Of a DNA stretch of 64,000 nt, positions 1 to 8,872 are shown one piece after another. Positions within the stretch are counted from its first letter, which is position 1; the number at the start of each line of letters is the position of its first letter. The DNA comes from an uncultured Victivallales bacterium (lineage in GTDB: Bacteria > Verrucomicrobiota > Lentisphaeria > Victivallales > UBA1829), in contig CALXSJ010000003.1 in assembly GCA_944391115.1 (NCBI GenBank), positions 103,574 through 167,573 of the forward strand, in the 5' to 3' direction. The notes below the pieces were generated by a model. It was not told where the DNA came from. It saw only the letters and a program-made list of their open reading frames with translations, and searched no databases. A program made the position numbers and the translations under genes.

Positions 1-166
1 TGTCACGCTTCAGCACTTTGAGCTCCGCCTGGATGATTTCCTCGTAAGTGGTGAAGCGGTGCCCGCAGCTGAGGCATTCCCGGCGGCGGCGGACTCCCGC
101 GCCCTCCTTGGTCGCCCGGGAATCCATTACCTTGTCGTCCTGGCAGGCGCATCGTGGACATCTCAT
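1..166 (-). CDS. nrdR: Transcriptional repressor NrdR, N-terminal part (runs off the left edge)
   Basis: NrdR represses ribonucleotide reductase genes by binding NrdR boxes when its ATP-cone domain senses high dATP/ATP. Only the first 55 or so codons lie in the window. They read MRCPRCACQDDKVMDSR, then a run of arginines, then ECLSCGHRFTTYEE, which is the four-cysteine zinc ribbon (two CxxC pairs) and RRRRE signature of this family. The ATP-cone domain would follow beyond the edge. The start ATG is at 164-166, 37 bases after the stop of the isomerase-like gene that precedes it on the same strand, so the two may be co-transcribed. Family assignment is firm although the gene is partial. Confidence 0.93.
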   Translation of the reverse strand, partial: MRCPRCACQDDKVMDSRATKEGAGVRRRRECLSCGHRFTTYEEIIQAELKVLKRD

Positions 167-203
167 GATTCCGAATTCTCCGTCAAAAGGGTTCGCGCGC
201 CGG

Positions 204-1094
204 TTAAAGCGGGTTGGCGACGAACGATTCGCCGCGGCATCTCTTCAGATAGTTGAGTCCGGCGACCTGTCCGGTCATTTCCAGTTCGCCGCGGTAGACC
301 GGGTCGTGCCATCCCTCGATGTCGATGTTCCCTTTGTAGGAGATCATGCGCAGTTCGGAGATGATGTCCGTCCAGTTGGAGTCGCCGAAGCCGGGCGTGC
401 GGTGCCAGCACGGGATTTCCTTCCCGTAGTAGCCGTGTTTCGCGATGACGTCGCGCCGGATCGTGGCGTCCTTGCCGTGGATGTGGAAGAACTTGTGCCC
501 CCATTCCCGGATCTGCGGCATCGGGTCGATCAGCTGAACCATCTGATGGCAGGGTTCCCATTCCAGACCGATATTGTCCATCGGGACGGCTTCGAACATC
601 AGTTCCCAGGCGTCCGGATTGATGGCGATGTTCCAGGAACCGCTTTTCCAGTCGCCTCCCATATTGCAGTTCTCGAAGGCGATCCGCACACCCTTTCCCG
701 CGGCGTATTCGGTCAGCGGAAGCCAGATTTCACGGAAGCGCGCGATATTGTCCGGAATGGATTTTCCGATCTCCCTTCCGGTGAATCCTGTCACAAGATT
801 GCTGCCGAAGAGCGCGACCGTGTCGATGGCGTGCCTGAAGCACTGGCGCGTGACTTCCGCCTCTTCCGTGTGCTCCAGCATGTTGCCGAATACGGAAATG
901 TTGGAAACCTCGATATTGTTTCTGCGCAGGATCGGCATCACGGATTCCGCGAGCTGTTCCGGAGCGAACCCGTTGAATTTGCCGCCTCCGTAGGTGAAGG
1001 CAAAGCATTCGAAGCCGTGAGGAATGATCTGTTCAATGTAGGAGGCCGCTTTTTCATTGGCCTGGACCATGGTGCCGATTTTGATCTGATGCAT
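204..1094 (-). CDS. Sugar phosphate isomerase/epimerase-family TIM-barrel protein
   Basis: A cytoplasmic 296-residue protein of the xylose-isomerase-like TIM-barrel (AP endonuclease 2) superfamily, whose members isomerise or epimerise sugars, inositols and keto-acids with a divalent metal. Metal-ligand-like positions occur in order: AFENC, LEWEPCH, FHIHGKD and IDIEGWHDP, matching the Glu/Asp/His/Glu pattern of the superfamily. I place the start at the ATG at 1094 (MHQIKIGTMVQ) because a GGGAGAA ribosome site lies upstream; an in-frame start at 1148 adds 18 unconvincing residues. The substrate cannot be read from sequence. It lies upstream of nrdR and is divergent from the YjbQ gene. Confidence 0.85.
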   Translation of the reverse strand: MHQIKIGTMVQANEKAASYIEQIIPHGFECFAFTYGGGKFNGFAPEQLAESVMPILRRNNIEVSNISVFGNMLEHTEEAEVTRQCFRHAIDTVALFGSNLVTGFTGREIGKSIPDNIARFREIWLPLTEYAAGKGVRIAFENCNMGGDWKSGSWNIAINPDAWELMFEAVPMDNIGLEWEPCHQMVQLIDPMPQIREWGHKFFHIHGKDATIRRDVIAKHGYYGKEIPCWHRTPGFGDSNWTDIISELRMISYKGNIDIEGWHDPVYRGELEMTGQVAGLNYLKRCRGESFVANPL

Positions 1095-1267
1095 TGTCGT
1101 TTCTCCCGTCGGTTGCGCCGCGGAACAAATCAGCGGCTTTAAAACCATTTAAAATATCAGCGGATTGCCGGGAAATCAAGTCCAAGTTGTGAAATCGTGC
1201 TGGCTTTTTGACAAAGTTGTGTTACATTGCTCTTCAGTGAAATACGGAAAAACAAGGAGGACCGCCC

Positions 1268-1687
1268 ATGAAGAGTTACCGTAAGGAACTGGTGTTCAAC
1301 ATTCCCGGACGCCGGGGATTTGTCAACATTACGCCGCAGATTCAGAAAGCGCTGGAGGAGTCCGGCATCCGCGAGGGCCTGCTGCTCTGCAACGCCATGC
1401 ATATCACGGCGTCCGTCTTCATCAACGACGACGAGTCCGGACTGCATCAGGATTACGACAGATGGCTGGAAAAGCTCGCGCCGCATGAACCGACCACCGC
1501 CTATCTGCACAATCTCGCCGGAGAGGATAACGCCGATGCGCATATGAAGCGGCAGATCATGGGCCGCGAGGTCGTGATCGCTGTGACCGGCGGCAAACTT
1601 GATTTCGGACCGTGGGAACAGGTGTTCTACGGGGAATTCGACGGCGGCCGCCGGAAACGCGCGCTCATCAAGATCATCGGTGACTGA
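1268..1687 (+). CDS. YjbQ/UPF0047-family protein
   Basis: A 139-residue cytoplasmic protein of the YjbQ (UPF0047) family, a small beta-rich fold annotated as secondary thiamine-phosphate synthase on the basis of weak activity; its physiological role is uncertain. Family features are visible along the length: a central [14 protein letters not shown] segment, then [12 protein letters not shown] and a C-terminal [16 protein letters not shown], the conserved GxWQ-type end. The length is typical. A strong AAGGAGG site is placed well for the ATG at 1268. The next gene begins one codon after its stop, so it opens a tight four-gene run through xseA. Confidence 0.9.
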   Translation: MKSYRKELVFNIPGRRGFVNITPQIQKALEESGIREGLLLCNAMHITASVFINDDESGLHQDYDRWLEKLAPHEPTTAYLHNLAGEDNADAHMKRQIMGREVVIAVTGGKLDFGPWEQVFYGEFDGGRRKRALIKIIGD

Positions 1688-1690
1688 GTG

Positions 1691-2572
1691 ATGGACTCCT
1701 GGAACGCCGGGCGCGTCATCGAGCTTTTTGCCGCGTGCGGAGAACTTGCGCTTTCCATCAAAAAGCGTCCGAACACGATGCTCAAGAGCGACCGCACGCT
1801 CGTGACCGACGCCGATCACGCGGTCGAACGCTTTCTTTCCGACGCCCTGTGCTCCGGCGATGAAAACGTGCATCTTCTCGGCGAGGAGACCCATCGGAAC
1901 CGGACGGAGTCCGGACTTGCCGCCGCGCTGACCGGAAAAACCTGGATCGTCGATCCGATCGACGGCACCGCCAATTTTGCGCACGGCCGGACGCTGTGGG
2001 GAATTTCCATTGCGTTTGCCGAGGGCGGTATGATCCGCGAGGGCGGCGTCTACATGCCCGAACTTGGAGAACTGATGATTTCATCCGGTGCGGAAGCGTA
2101 TTACGCCTCCGTGTCCGGCGCGCCCGACGCCGCCGCGCTTGCTTCCGCGATGCGGGAAATGACACCGCCGCAGATCCGCTTCGACGATTCCGCCTCGGTC
2201 AATCTCTCGCAGGCGATGACGAAACGCGGCGTGTTCCGGGGACCGAATCCGGTGATCGCCACGGGGACATGCGCCTATTCCTGCGTCGAGCTCGCCCTCG
2301 GAAAGGACGCCGCCTACATCACGGGCTGCAAGATCTGGGACATTGCCGGCGCGCTTCCTTCGCTGCGTGCACTCGGATTCCACGGACGGACGCCCGCCGG
2401 GGACGATCTGCTCACGGGGGAGATCAGCGGGCGGCTTTACGATCTGGATTTCCATTCCCCGCGTCTCTTTTCCATTCGCGGGCAGACGATTCTGGCTCTG
2501 AACGAATCCATCATGGATGCTGTGGCGGTGTCCTGTGTATGGCCGGAATCCGCGAAAAAACTTTCTTCCTGA
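1691..2572 (+). CDS. Inositol monophosphatase-family phosphatase
   Basis: A 293-residue member of the lithium-sensitive, magnesium-dependent phosphatase superfamily, which removes phosphate from inositol phosphate, histidinol phosphate or related small substrates. The metal-binding signature DPIDGTANFAHG begins at about residue 88, preceded by a GEE motif near residue 67, and the second signature KIWDIAGALP is near residue 218. Together these supply the expected acidic metal ligands. The start is either the GTG at 1688 or the ATG at 1691, immediately after the YjbQ stop, so translation is probably coupled. The exact substrate (inositol-1-P, histidinol-P or PAP) cannot be decided. Confidence 0.88.
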   Translation: MDSWNAGRVIELFAACGELALSIKKRPNTMLKSDRTLVTDADHAVERFLSDALCSGDENVHLLGEETHRNRTESGLAAALTGKTWIVDPIDGTANFAHGRTLWGISIAFAEGGMIREGGVYMPELGELMISSGAEAYYASVSGAPDAAALASAMREMTPPQIRFDDSASVNLSQAMTKRGVFRGPNPVIATGTCAYSCVELALGKDAAYITGCKIWDIAGALPSLRALGFHGRTPAGDDLLTGEISGRLYDLDFHSPRLFSIRGQTILALNESIMDAVAVSCVWPESAKKLSS

Positions 2573-2584
2573 GGAGAAATCGAC

Positions 2585-3220
2585 ATGCTTTTCATTCAGA
2601 CGCTCTGGACCAATCCGGTTTATTTCTGCATGGTCTGCCTGATTGTGATTTTTTCCGTCTGCGTGCATGAATACTTTCACGCGCAGATGGCGGTATGGGA
2701 GGGCGATTATACGCTTCAGGATCATCTTACGCTCAATCCCATGAAGCAGATGGGGCTGATGTCGCTGGTGATGATGGCGTTTTTCGGCATCGCCTGGGGC
2801 GGCGTTCCCGTGGACCGTTCCCTGCTCCGGCGGCGCTGGAGCATGCTGCTCGTGTCCGCGGCCGGGCCGTTCGCCAATTTCGTTTTGTTTCTGACCGGTG
2901 CGATCCTGCTTGGACTGTGTTCCCGGCTTCCGCTTCCGGAGGGCAATGAAAAGGCGATGCTTCTTCAGTTCCTGAGTTTGTTCGGCATTTACAATTTCGT
3001 GCTTCTCGTCTTCAATCTGATCCCCGCGCCGGGACTGGACGGCTGGCAGATTCTGGCGAGCATTTTTCCGAAGCTCAACACCATTTCCTCGGAAGCCGTC
3101 AAGGGATTCATGCTTTTCATCATTCTGCTTGCCTTTTTTGCGGTCAATTTCATTTTCATTCTCGGAAGTCTTATGGTGAACATCATCGCCTGGCTGATCG
3201 CCGGGGCGGGGGCCGCGTGA
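2585..3220 (+). CDS. Site-2 protease (M50)-family intramembrane metalloprotease
   Basis: A 211-residue inner-membrane protein of the M50 zinc protease family, which cuts membrane-embedded substrates. The zinc motif HEYFH is at residues 28-32 inside the first hydrophobic segment, and the third ligand is in the NLIPAPGLDGW motif near residue 145, the compact form of the NPxPxxDG signature. About five hydrophobic segments can be seen. There is no PDZ domain or CBS pair, so this is the short S2P-like subgroup, whose substrates are mostly unknown. It lies 12 bases after the phosphatase gene and its stop almost touches the xseA start at 3222. Confidence 0.87.
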   Translation: MLFIQTLWTNPVYFCMVCLIVIFSVCVHEYFHAQMAVWEGDYTLQDHLTLNPMKQMGLMSLVMMAFFGIAWGGVPVDRSLLRRRWSMLLVSAAGPFANFVLFLTGAILLGLCSRLPLPEGNEKAMLLQFLSLFGIYNFVLLVFNLIPAPGLDGWQILASIFPKLNTISSEAVKGFMLFIILLAFFAVNFIFILGSLMVNIIAWLIAGAGAA

Positions 3221-3221
3221 C

Positions 3222-4427
3222 ATGCCGGAAGAGGATCATATCTTCAGTGTAAGCGAACTCAACGGGATCATGCGTGAAATCGTGGAAGGTTCGCTCCGTC
3301 CGATGTGGGTCGGCGGCGAAGTCGGCAATCTGACGCTGCACCGGAGCGGACACGCCTACATGACGCTCAAGGACGCCTCCTCTCAGATCAAGGCGGTCTA
3401 CTTCGGCGGCGCGAACGAGTGCGCGAAGCTCAAGGTCGCCGAGGGTTCCCGGATCGAGGCTTACGGAAAACTCTCCGTCTACATGCCGCGCGGCGAATAT
3501 CAGTTTGCGATCCGCAGTCTGCGTCCTCTGGGGCTGGGGGAACTCCAGCGGCAGTTTGAGCTTCTGAAACAGCGCCTTGCCGCCGAAGGACTGTTCGACG
3601 AATCGCGCAAAAAACCGGTTCCGTTTCTGCCTGCGCGCATCGGGCTGGTGACTTCGCCGGACGGCGCGGCTCTGCACGATTTTCTGAAAATCTCCCTTTC
3701 GCGTTTTCCCGCGCTCGACATCAAAATTTATCCCTCTCCCGTGCAGGGGAAGGGGGCGGAGCGTTATCTCGCCGCCGGAGTGAATTTCTTCAACCGTTAC
3801 GGAAAGGTCGATGTGATCGTTCTGACGCGTGGAGGAGGGAGTCTCGAGGACCTCTGGCCGTTCAATGAAGAGGTCGTGGCGCGGGCGATTGCCGCGAGCC
3901 GGATTCCGGTTGTGAGCGCGGTCGGGCACGAGATTGATTTCACGATCGCGGATTTTGCCGCCGATCTGCGTGCTCCCACGCCGTCGGGTGCGGCGGAGAT
4001 GCTGATCCCGGAAAAAGAGGCGCTCGAGGAGACGCTTTCGTCGTTCCGGAGCCGGATCCTCGGGGCGGTCTCGCTCTCCTACGAGCGCGCGAAAAGCCGT
4101 CTGGACGGACTGATCGCCTCGGAAGCGCTGCGCAAACCCTCTTATTTCGTGATGGAGAAAAGCCAGGAGATTGATCTTCTGCTCAAGGACATGGCATCTG
4201 CGCTGGAATGCGCGCTTTCCGATGCGGATGCACGTTTGCGACTCATGCGCGGCCAGTTGAAGACATTAAACCCGTATTCCATTCTGAACCGCGGGTATGC
4301 AATGCTGTTCGGCCCGGACGGGTCTCCTCTTGCAGATGCATCCGCCGCACCGGCGGGGACGCTTCTGACGGCACGGCTTGCCAGGGGCACGCTCCGTGTC
4401 CGTTCCGAAGGCGTTGCGGAGGAGTGA
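3222..4427 (+). CDS. xseA: Exodeoxyribonuclease VII large subunit
   Basis: The catalytic subunit of exonuclease VII, which degrades single-stranded DNA from both ends and works with several copies of XseB. The N-terminal OB-fold shows FSVSELNGIMREIVEG, WVGGEVGN and HAYMTLKD. The catalytic domain shows RIGLVTSPDGAALHDFL, VLTRGGGSLEDLWPFN and VVSAVGHEIDFTIAD followed by RAPTPSGAAEM. The length of 401 residues is near the family norm of 400-450, with a long helical C-terminal region before the closing NRGYAML segment. It ends the housekeeping run. No xseB follows, so the small subunit must be encoded elsewhere. Confidence 0.96.
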   Translation: MPEEDHIFSVSELNGIMREIVEGSLRPMWVGGEVGNLTLHRSGHAYMTLKDASSQIKAVYFGGANECAKLKVAEGSRIEAYGKLSVYMPRGEYQFAIRSLRPLGLGELQRQFELLKQRLAAEGLFDESRKKPVPFLPARIGLVTSPDGAALHDFLKISLSRFPALDIKIYPSPVQGKGAERYLAAGVNFFNRYGKVDVIVLTRGGGSLEDLWPFNEEVVARAIAASRIPVVSAVGHEIDFTIADFAADLRAPTPSGAAEMLIPEKEALEETLSSFRSRILGAVSLSYERAKSRLDGLIASEALRKPSYFVMEKSQEIDLLLKDMASALECALSDADARLRLMRGQLKTLNPYSILNRGYAMLFGPDGSPLADASAAPAGTLLTARLARGTLRVRSEGVAEE

Positions 4428-4589
4428 AGTGACCTCTGCGGAATTTTCCGGCGGAAAACGGATTTGTTCTCATGCCTCTGCGATGCCTTTTCCGGCAAAG
4501 CGGTTTTTCTTATGGTGGAAGGATGGCATTCCTGTCTGTTTCGGGAGCCTCAAAAAACAGAAAAAAATGACGCCTGCCTTGTTTCCGGA

Positions 4590-4617
4590 TTGACTTTTCC
4601 GTCGGCGGTTGTATCTT
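4590..4617 (+). promoter_or_regulatory. Sigma-70-like promoter for the structured RNA
   Basis: TTGACT at 4590-4595 and TATCTT at 4612-4617 are separated by 16 bases. Transcription would begin near 4624, in a region with no credible long reading frame, and run into the folded segment ending at 4877. Confidence 0.5.
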
Positions 4618-4623
4618 TATTAA

Positions 4624-4877
4624 AAGAGAAGTGTTGTTTTTCGAAAAACTCAAAGGAGATTGAATGAATCAGAACTGAAGATGATCCTTTCAGAAGATAG
4701 AAAATAGAAACTGTATGAACGTCGAGCCTTGAACTACCACTTCAAATGAATGACGTTGCACAACCGGAAAAAACGGACGCGCTGATGTTTTCTGGCGTAC
4801 TCCGATTCCTTATGGGTTGTGTAACGCTGTGGTAGGCGGAAGGCTCGCATAATTAAATCGGAGTGCGCCTTTTTTTT
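4624..4877 (+). ncRNA. Candidate structured small RNA or leader RNA, class unknown
   Basis: Between xseA and the ankyrin gene lies about 250 bases with a promoter, extensive complementarity and a U-tract terminator. Three nested stems can be drawn: GAGCCTT (4724-4730) with AAGGCTC (4840-4846), CTACCAC (4734-4740) with GTGGTAG (4829-4835), and GTTGCACAACC (4755-4765) with GGTTGTGTAAC (4815-4825, one G-U pair). A fourth pairing, GGCGTACTCCGA (4794-4805) with TCGGAGTGCGCC (4858-4869), crosses the first three, so the RNA forms either a pseudoknot or two alternative folds. A tiny frame ATG-AAT-CAG-AAC-TGA with an AGGAG site sits at 4664-4678. The long interrupted hairpin recalls 6S RNA, while the crossing terminator recalls a riboswitch or attenuator. 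I cannot match it to a named class. Confidence 0.5.
4794..4877 (+). terminator. Intrinsic terminator with a long loop
   Basis: The arms GGCGTACTCCGA (4794-4805) and TCGGAGTGCGCC (4858-4869) pair over 12 positions with one G-T wobble and are followed directly by eight T residues (4870-4877). The 52-base loop holds the 3' arms of the upstream stems, so termination and the long hairpin compete or combine. Confidence 0.6.
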
Positions 4878-4901
4878 GCAGGACGGCGGACTCCGGGGGA
4901 G

Positions 4902-5789
4902 ATGAGTCCGATGCTTCCACGATTATCCGGCGGTCTGTATCCGTTCCGTTCCATTCTTCAAAGGATATCCGGATGCCTGCGTTATTTCCGCGGATCATCC
5001 GGAGACGGTCTGCTTCTGCTTGTATTTCTCTTTTTCTGTGTATTCATGGGGCTCTTTTTTGTGCCGGATTCCCGCATGAGCAGGGATGCCGCTGATGCCG
5101 CGGCCCGGAAAAAAATCCGCCTTTCCAGGGATTTCTGCATTGCCGCCGCGGAGGGAAATCTGAAAAAAGTTCAGTTTCTCCTGGCGCATGAGCGTATTTC
5201 TCCGAATTTTCCGCGATCGGGCTTGTTTCATGAGACTCCGCTGATTCTGGCCGTGAAAAACCGTCATTGGACGCTTGTGCATTATTTACTGCGGAAGAAT
5301 GCCTCTCCCAATCTGGGAAGATGCAATGGCGTGAGCCTGCTGGAATATGCTTTTCATCATGGCTCTGAGGATTTGTTTGCCTTGCTGCTTCGATACCGGG
5401 CGAATCCCAATGTCAGGGACGGAAATGGAGACCCTTTGCTGTTTGCCGCTGTCCGCGGGGGAAAGCATGCCATGCTGAAACTTCTGCTGGAGGCAAAAGC
5501 GGATCTCCGCAGACGAGACCGCAGGAACAGGAGTGTTCTCCATGAAGCGGTGAACTGCAATGACGGACAGAGTGCAAGGCTGCTTTTACAATACGGTGCG
5601 GAAATCAATGCGCTGGATTGCCTTCAGGAAACCCCCTTGCATCTTGCCGCCCGAAAACGGAATATGGATATGATGTTTCTGCTGTTGAAACATGGGGCCG
5701 ATCCGGGCATGCGGAATATTTCCGGTCAGACCGCACAGGAACTTTTCAGAACAGATTCTTTCCGTATCCGGAGTATGCCTGAGTTTTGA
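4902..5789 (+). CDS. Membrane-anchored ankyrin-repeat protein
   Basis: A protein of about 295 residues with a basic N-terminal stretch, one hydrophobic segment near residues 35-53 (GLLLLVFLFFCVFMGLFFV) that should anchor it in the membrane, and then about six ankyrin repeats to the C-terminus, with cores such as ETPLILAVKNRHW, GDPLLFAAVRGG and ETPLHLAARKRN. Ankyrin repeats bind partner proteins, so a scaffold role is likely, but no partner is encoded nearby. The frame is open further upstream, but that part lies inside the terminator at 4858-4877. I therefore prefer the ATG at 4902 or 4911, which follows GGGGGAG. It may be transcribed by terminator read-through. Confidence 0.75.
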   Translation: MSPMLPRLSGGLYPFRSILQRISGCLRYFRGSSGDGLLLLVFLFFCVFMGLFFVPDSRMSRDAADAAARKKIRLSRDFCIAAAEGNLKKVQFLLAHERISPNFPRSGLFHETPLILAVKNRHWTLVHYLLRKNASPNLGRCNGVSLLEYAFHHGSEDLFALLLRYRANPNVRDGNGDPLLFAAVRGGKHAMLKLLLEAKADLRRRDRRNRSVLHEAVNCNDGQSARLLLQYGAEINALDCLQETPLHLAARKRNMDMMFLLLKHGADPGMRNISGQTAQELFRTDSFRIRSMPEF

Positions 5790-5949
5790 TACAGAGCCTC
5801 TTATTCCGGAGCGGGGAATGCTTCCTCCGGTCTGCTGCCGCTTTTCCGGAAAACGAAGCGGCGCGGCAGATCATTGAAAATCATCACTGCACTTTCATGG
5901 ATTTCATACGTGAGACGGATTTGAAGTATCCGGGAGTTTCTCTTATTTT

Positions 5950-7836
5950 TTACGGAATGCGTGTTTCCTTCCTCTGTTTCCAGAGGGCAAGAACGTATAG
6001 CAGCCAGAGGAAATACTGGTTATTCCTGCGTTCCAGCCAATGATCCTCCAGAAGCTTCCGGATGAATTCCGGTTTGAAATTCCATTCCCGGTGTATGGTT
6101 TCCGGGGTGAGCAGCTGTCGGGAGGAATCTTTGAGTGCTGTGCGGAACCAGTCGCCGAGCGGGGTGGAGAAACCCTGTTTGGGGCGATCCCACAGCGTTC
6201 GCGGGATGTAACGCTCCAGCACCTTTTTCAGGATTCTTTTCCCTCCGTGACGGCGATCATATTGAAAGGAGAAAGGCAGGGAAATTGCAAATTCCACAAT
6301 CCTGTGATCCAGCAGGGGCGGACGCACCTCCAGGGAATGCGCCATACTGGCCCGGTCGACCTTGCAGCAGATGTCATCGGGCAGATAAAGCGCCATGTCG
6401 AGGAACGGCGCCAGGTAACGGGAGGGAACCTGCTTTTCAAACTCCTTCAGGGCCCGGCGCAGCACCGAGTGTACAGAGTCAAACTTGCGGCCGGTCAGCT
6501 GCTCGAAGCGCAGGCGGGAGTAAACGCCGGAAATCATGCCGTACATATCATCAAACCGGTCATAGGAAACCACCGCTCCGCATCTGCCTGGAAGGGATTC
6601 CGTTCCGAACAGTGTTTCCAGAATTTTTCCTCCGCAGCGGCGCAGAACGCGGGGAACATACTCATCAATCCATGCAAATTTCCATAAGGCGGAGAGATTA
6701 TTGTATCCGAAAAACAGCTCATCTCCGCCATCGCCGGAAAGCGCGGCCGTGACCTGTTTCCTTGCCACGGCGGACAGCAGATAAGTCGGCAGGGCGGAAT
6801 CGTCGCCGTATGGTTCATCATAGATGTCCGGCAGTTTCGGCAGAATGGCGAAGAGTTCCTTTCCCGTCATGATTTCACAGGTGTGATCCGTGCCCAGATA
6901 CTCCGCGATTTTTGCCGCATGATGAGTCTCGTCTTCCTGTTTTGTTTCAAAGCCGATGGTGAAGGTTTTCAGCTTTCCTGTACCGAGATGGTGCTGGGCG
7001 ATTGCGCAGATCAGACTGGAGTCGATTCCTCCGGAAAGAAAAGCGCCGAGGGGCACGTCGGACATCAGCTCTTCCCGGACCGCCTCGTTTAGAAGGCGGT
7101 CCAGTTCATCGGCGGCATCCTCCGGCGTTCCGGAGAATTTCGTTTCCGGGATCCGGATTTTCCAGTAGGTTTCGGTCCGGCATTTCCCGTTTTCAAAAAC
7201 CGCATATTGTCCGGGAGAAACTTTGAAGGTGTTCTGGTAGATTGTCAGCGGGGAGGGGATATAGCGCAGCAGCAGATAATGATCCAGGGCGACGGGATCC
7301 ATCTTTTCCCGGCATTCCGGCAGAGCGGTAATCGCCTTGAGTTCCGAGGCGAAAACAAGCGTTCCCCCGCGGAGGTGGTAGTAAAGAGGTTTGATTCCCA
7401 TTCTGTCGCGGAGCAGGAGCAGGCGGGGGACGCTGTTTCTGCGGTCCCATAGTGCCGCGGCGTACATCCCGCGCAGACGGCGGAAGAATGATTCCCCCTT
7501 GAAACAGAACCCCCAGAGGAGAACTTCGGAATCGGAGTCTGAGCGGAAATGCGCGCCCTGTTTTTCCAGCTCCTCCCGCAGTTCGCGGTAATTGTAGATT
7601 TCCCCGTTGACGGCCACTGCGACGCGCCGGTCCGGTGTGACGAATGGCTGCCTCCCCGCCTCGGAAAGATCAAGAATGCTCAGGCGGCGGTGTCCCATCC
7701 AGAGTTTCCAGTCCGTTTCCGTGTCGGAAAAAACGCCCTGCTGGTCCGGTCCCCTGTGCCGGAGTGTCTCCAGCGCCGTTTTCATCTTGTTTTCATCGGG
7801 GATGCAGCGTCCTGCATATCCGAAAATCCCGCACAT
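5950..7836 (-). CDS. asnB: Asparagine synthase-like glutamine amidotransferase of the polysaccharide operon
   Basis: A 628-residue two-domain enzyme of the AsnB family. The class II glutaminase domain begins MCGIFGYAG, with Cys2 as nucleophile, followed by GHRRLSILD and NGEIYNYRELRE. The synthetase domain carries the ATP-binding loop FLSGGIDSS and the SGDGGDELFFGYN motif. All key residues are present. Such genes are common in O-antigen and capsule clusters, where they may amidate uronic acids rather than make free asparagine. Here it is the last gene of the ten-gene minus-strand operon, ten bases after the GT9 gene, and the operon also holds a UDP-glucuronate epimerase-like gene. The uronamide role is inference. 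Confidence 0.88.
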   Translation of the reverse strand: MCGIFGYAGRCIPDENKMKTALETLRHRGPDQQGVFSDTETDWKLWMGHRRLSILDLSEAGRQPFVTPDRRVAVAVNGEIYNYRELREELEKQGAHFRSDSDSEVLLWGFCFKGESFFRRLRGMYAAALWDRRNSVPRLLLLRDRMGIKPLYYHLRGGTLVFASELKAITALPECREKMDPVALDHYLLLRYIPSPLTIYQNTFKVSPGQYAVFENGKCRTETYWKIRIPETKFSGTPEDAADELDRLLNEAVREELMSDVPLGAFLSGGIDSSLICAIAQHHLGTGKLKTFTIGFETKQEDETHHAAKIAEYLGTDHTCEIMTGKELFAILPKLPDIYDEPYGDDSALPTYLLSAVARKQVTAALSGDGGDELFFGYNNLSALWKFAWIDEYVPRVLRRCGGKILETLFGTESLPGRCGAVVSYDRFDDMYGMISGVYSRLRFEQLTGRKFDSVHSVLRRALKEFEKQVPSRYLAPFLDMALYLPDDICCKVDRASMAHSLEVRPPLLDHRIVEFAISLPFSFQYDRRHGGKRILKKVLERYIPRTLWDRPKQGFSTPLGDWFRTALKDSSRQLLTPETIHREWNFKPEFIRKLLEDHWLERRNNQYFLWLLYVLALWKQRKETRIP

Positions 7837-7846
7837 GGCTCCGTCC

Positions 7847-8872
7847 TCAAGATTTTTTGCATGTTTTCAATATGTCCCATCCCGCCAGCGCCTGATAAAA
7901 ATCATCGGTTGCAATGGATGCCAGGCATTTTGCCGGATTCCCGAAACGGCAGGTCCTGAGATTGCAGCCGGAGCATTCCATCTCCTTTCGCAGGATGAAT
8001 GAGTTCCGGCTGAACGGATGCCATTGGTTCGGCGGCAGGTCGTGTGCGGAGAAAACCGCGGCGCAGGGAATTCCCGCTGTTGCGGCAAGATGCATGCTGC
8101 CGGTGTCATTGCCGATATAGCACAGACAGAAACGCAGAAACGCAATGGTCCGCCGCAGAGAGCGGCAGTCCGTGTCAAACAGGAAAGTTCCGCCGTATTT
8201 CCGCCTGAGCATATCGGCTGCCTCCCGGTCATCCTCTCCGCCAAGATACACAGGGAGAAAAGCATGGTTTTCTGAAAGGCGTCCGATCAGTTCCTCATAG
8301 CGCTGCAGAGGCCAGCGGCAGACATCTTTTCTTCCACCGATTCCGAATGCAATCATGGGAACTTCATGTGTCCTGCGGAGATGCAGCGCAATTTTTTCCG
8401 CATGACTGATCTCTTCCGGCGTGGAGGCAAATGCGAAAAGATCTTTGTTTCCGCGTGATAACCCCAGTGCTTCCAGACGTTTCAAATATCCTTCCGCAAG
8501 CATGATGTTTTCATGCTTCAGATCTGGAGTGCAGTGATAGATGCGCCTGCCGCGGAACAGCCGGAACAGGAGTGTCAGCGCCTTCGGCGGAGAGGGGGAA
8601 AAACAATACAAGGCGGAATAGGATGTCCGCAGGACCGCCAGAAGAAAGTAGAAATAGAACAGAAGCCTGCCGCCGGGTTTCAGGAAAGTTGTCCGTGTGA
8701 ACAGGGTATTATGTTCATACAGTTCCGCCTGCGGCAGGGACGGTACCACGGAGATATTCAGCAGATGTAGCTCCGTATCCGGAAAGTTCTGCTGAATCAT
8801 GCGGAAAGCGGGAAGAGCGACAAGCGTATCCCCGATTCCCGCCACATGATAGATCAGAATTCTCTTTTTCAT
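7847..8872 (-). CDS. Glycosyltransferase family 9 (heptosyltransferase-like)
   Basis: A 341-residue GT9 protein, the family of ADP-heptose:LPS heptosyltransferases. The N-terminal domain starts KKRILIYHVAGIGDTLVALP, the usual GxGDxL entry, and the C-terminal nucleotide-sugar domain has FGIGGRKDVCRWP, a GGEDDRE loop and IGNDTGSMHLAA, the family donor-binding motif. The C-terminal CSGCNLRTC segment is also typical of the family. It should add a sugar to the LPS core or a related surface glycan on the cytoplasmic face. It overlaps the upstream GT2 gene by four bases (ATGA), so the two are translationally coupled. Confidence 0.88.
   Translation of the reverse strand: MKKRILIYHVAGIGDTLVALPAFRMIQQNFPDTELHLLNISVVPSLPQAELYEHNTLFTRTTFLKPGGRLLFYFYFLLAVLRTSYSALYCFSPSPPKALTLLFRLFRGRRIYHCTPDLKHENIMLAEGYLKRLEALGLSRGNKDLFAFASTPEEISHAEKIALHLRRTHEVPMIAFGIGGRKDVCRWPLQRYEELIGRLSENHAFLPVYLGGEDDREAADMLRRKYGGTFLFDTDCRSLRRTIAFLRFCLCYIGNDTGSMHLAATAGIPCAAVFSAHDLPPNQWHPFSRNSFILRKEMECSGCNLRTCRFGNPAKCLASIATDDFYQALAGWDILKTCKKS

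Noticed and set aside
4664..4678. Four-residue frame (MNQN) as a gene
   Set aside because: The ribosome site and ATG are real, but four codons cannot be supported as a gene. It is mentioned only as part of the structured RNA.
5786..6043. Small plus-strand frame after the ankyrin gene
   Set aside because: It begins at a TTG overlapping the previous stop, overlaps the end of the amidotransferase gene, and has no recognisable motif or good ribosome site.
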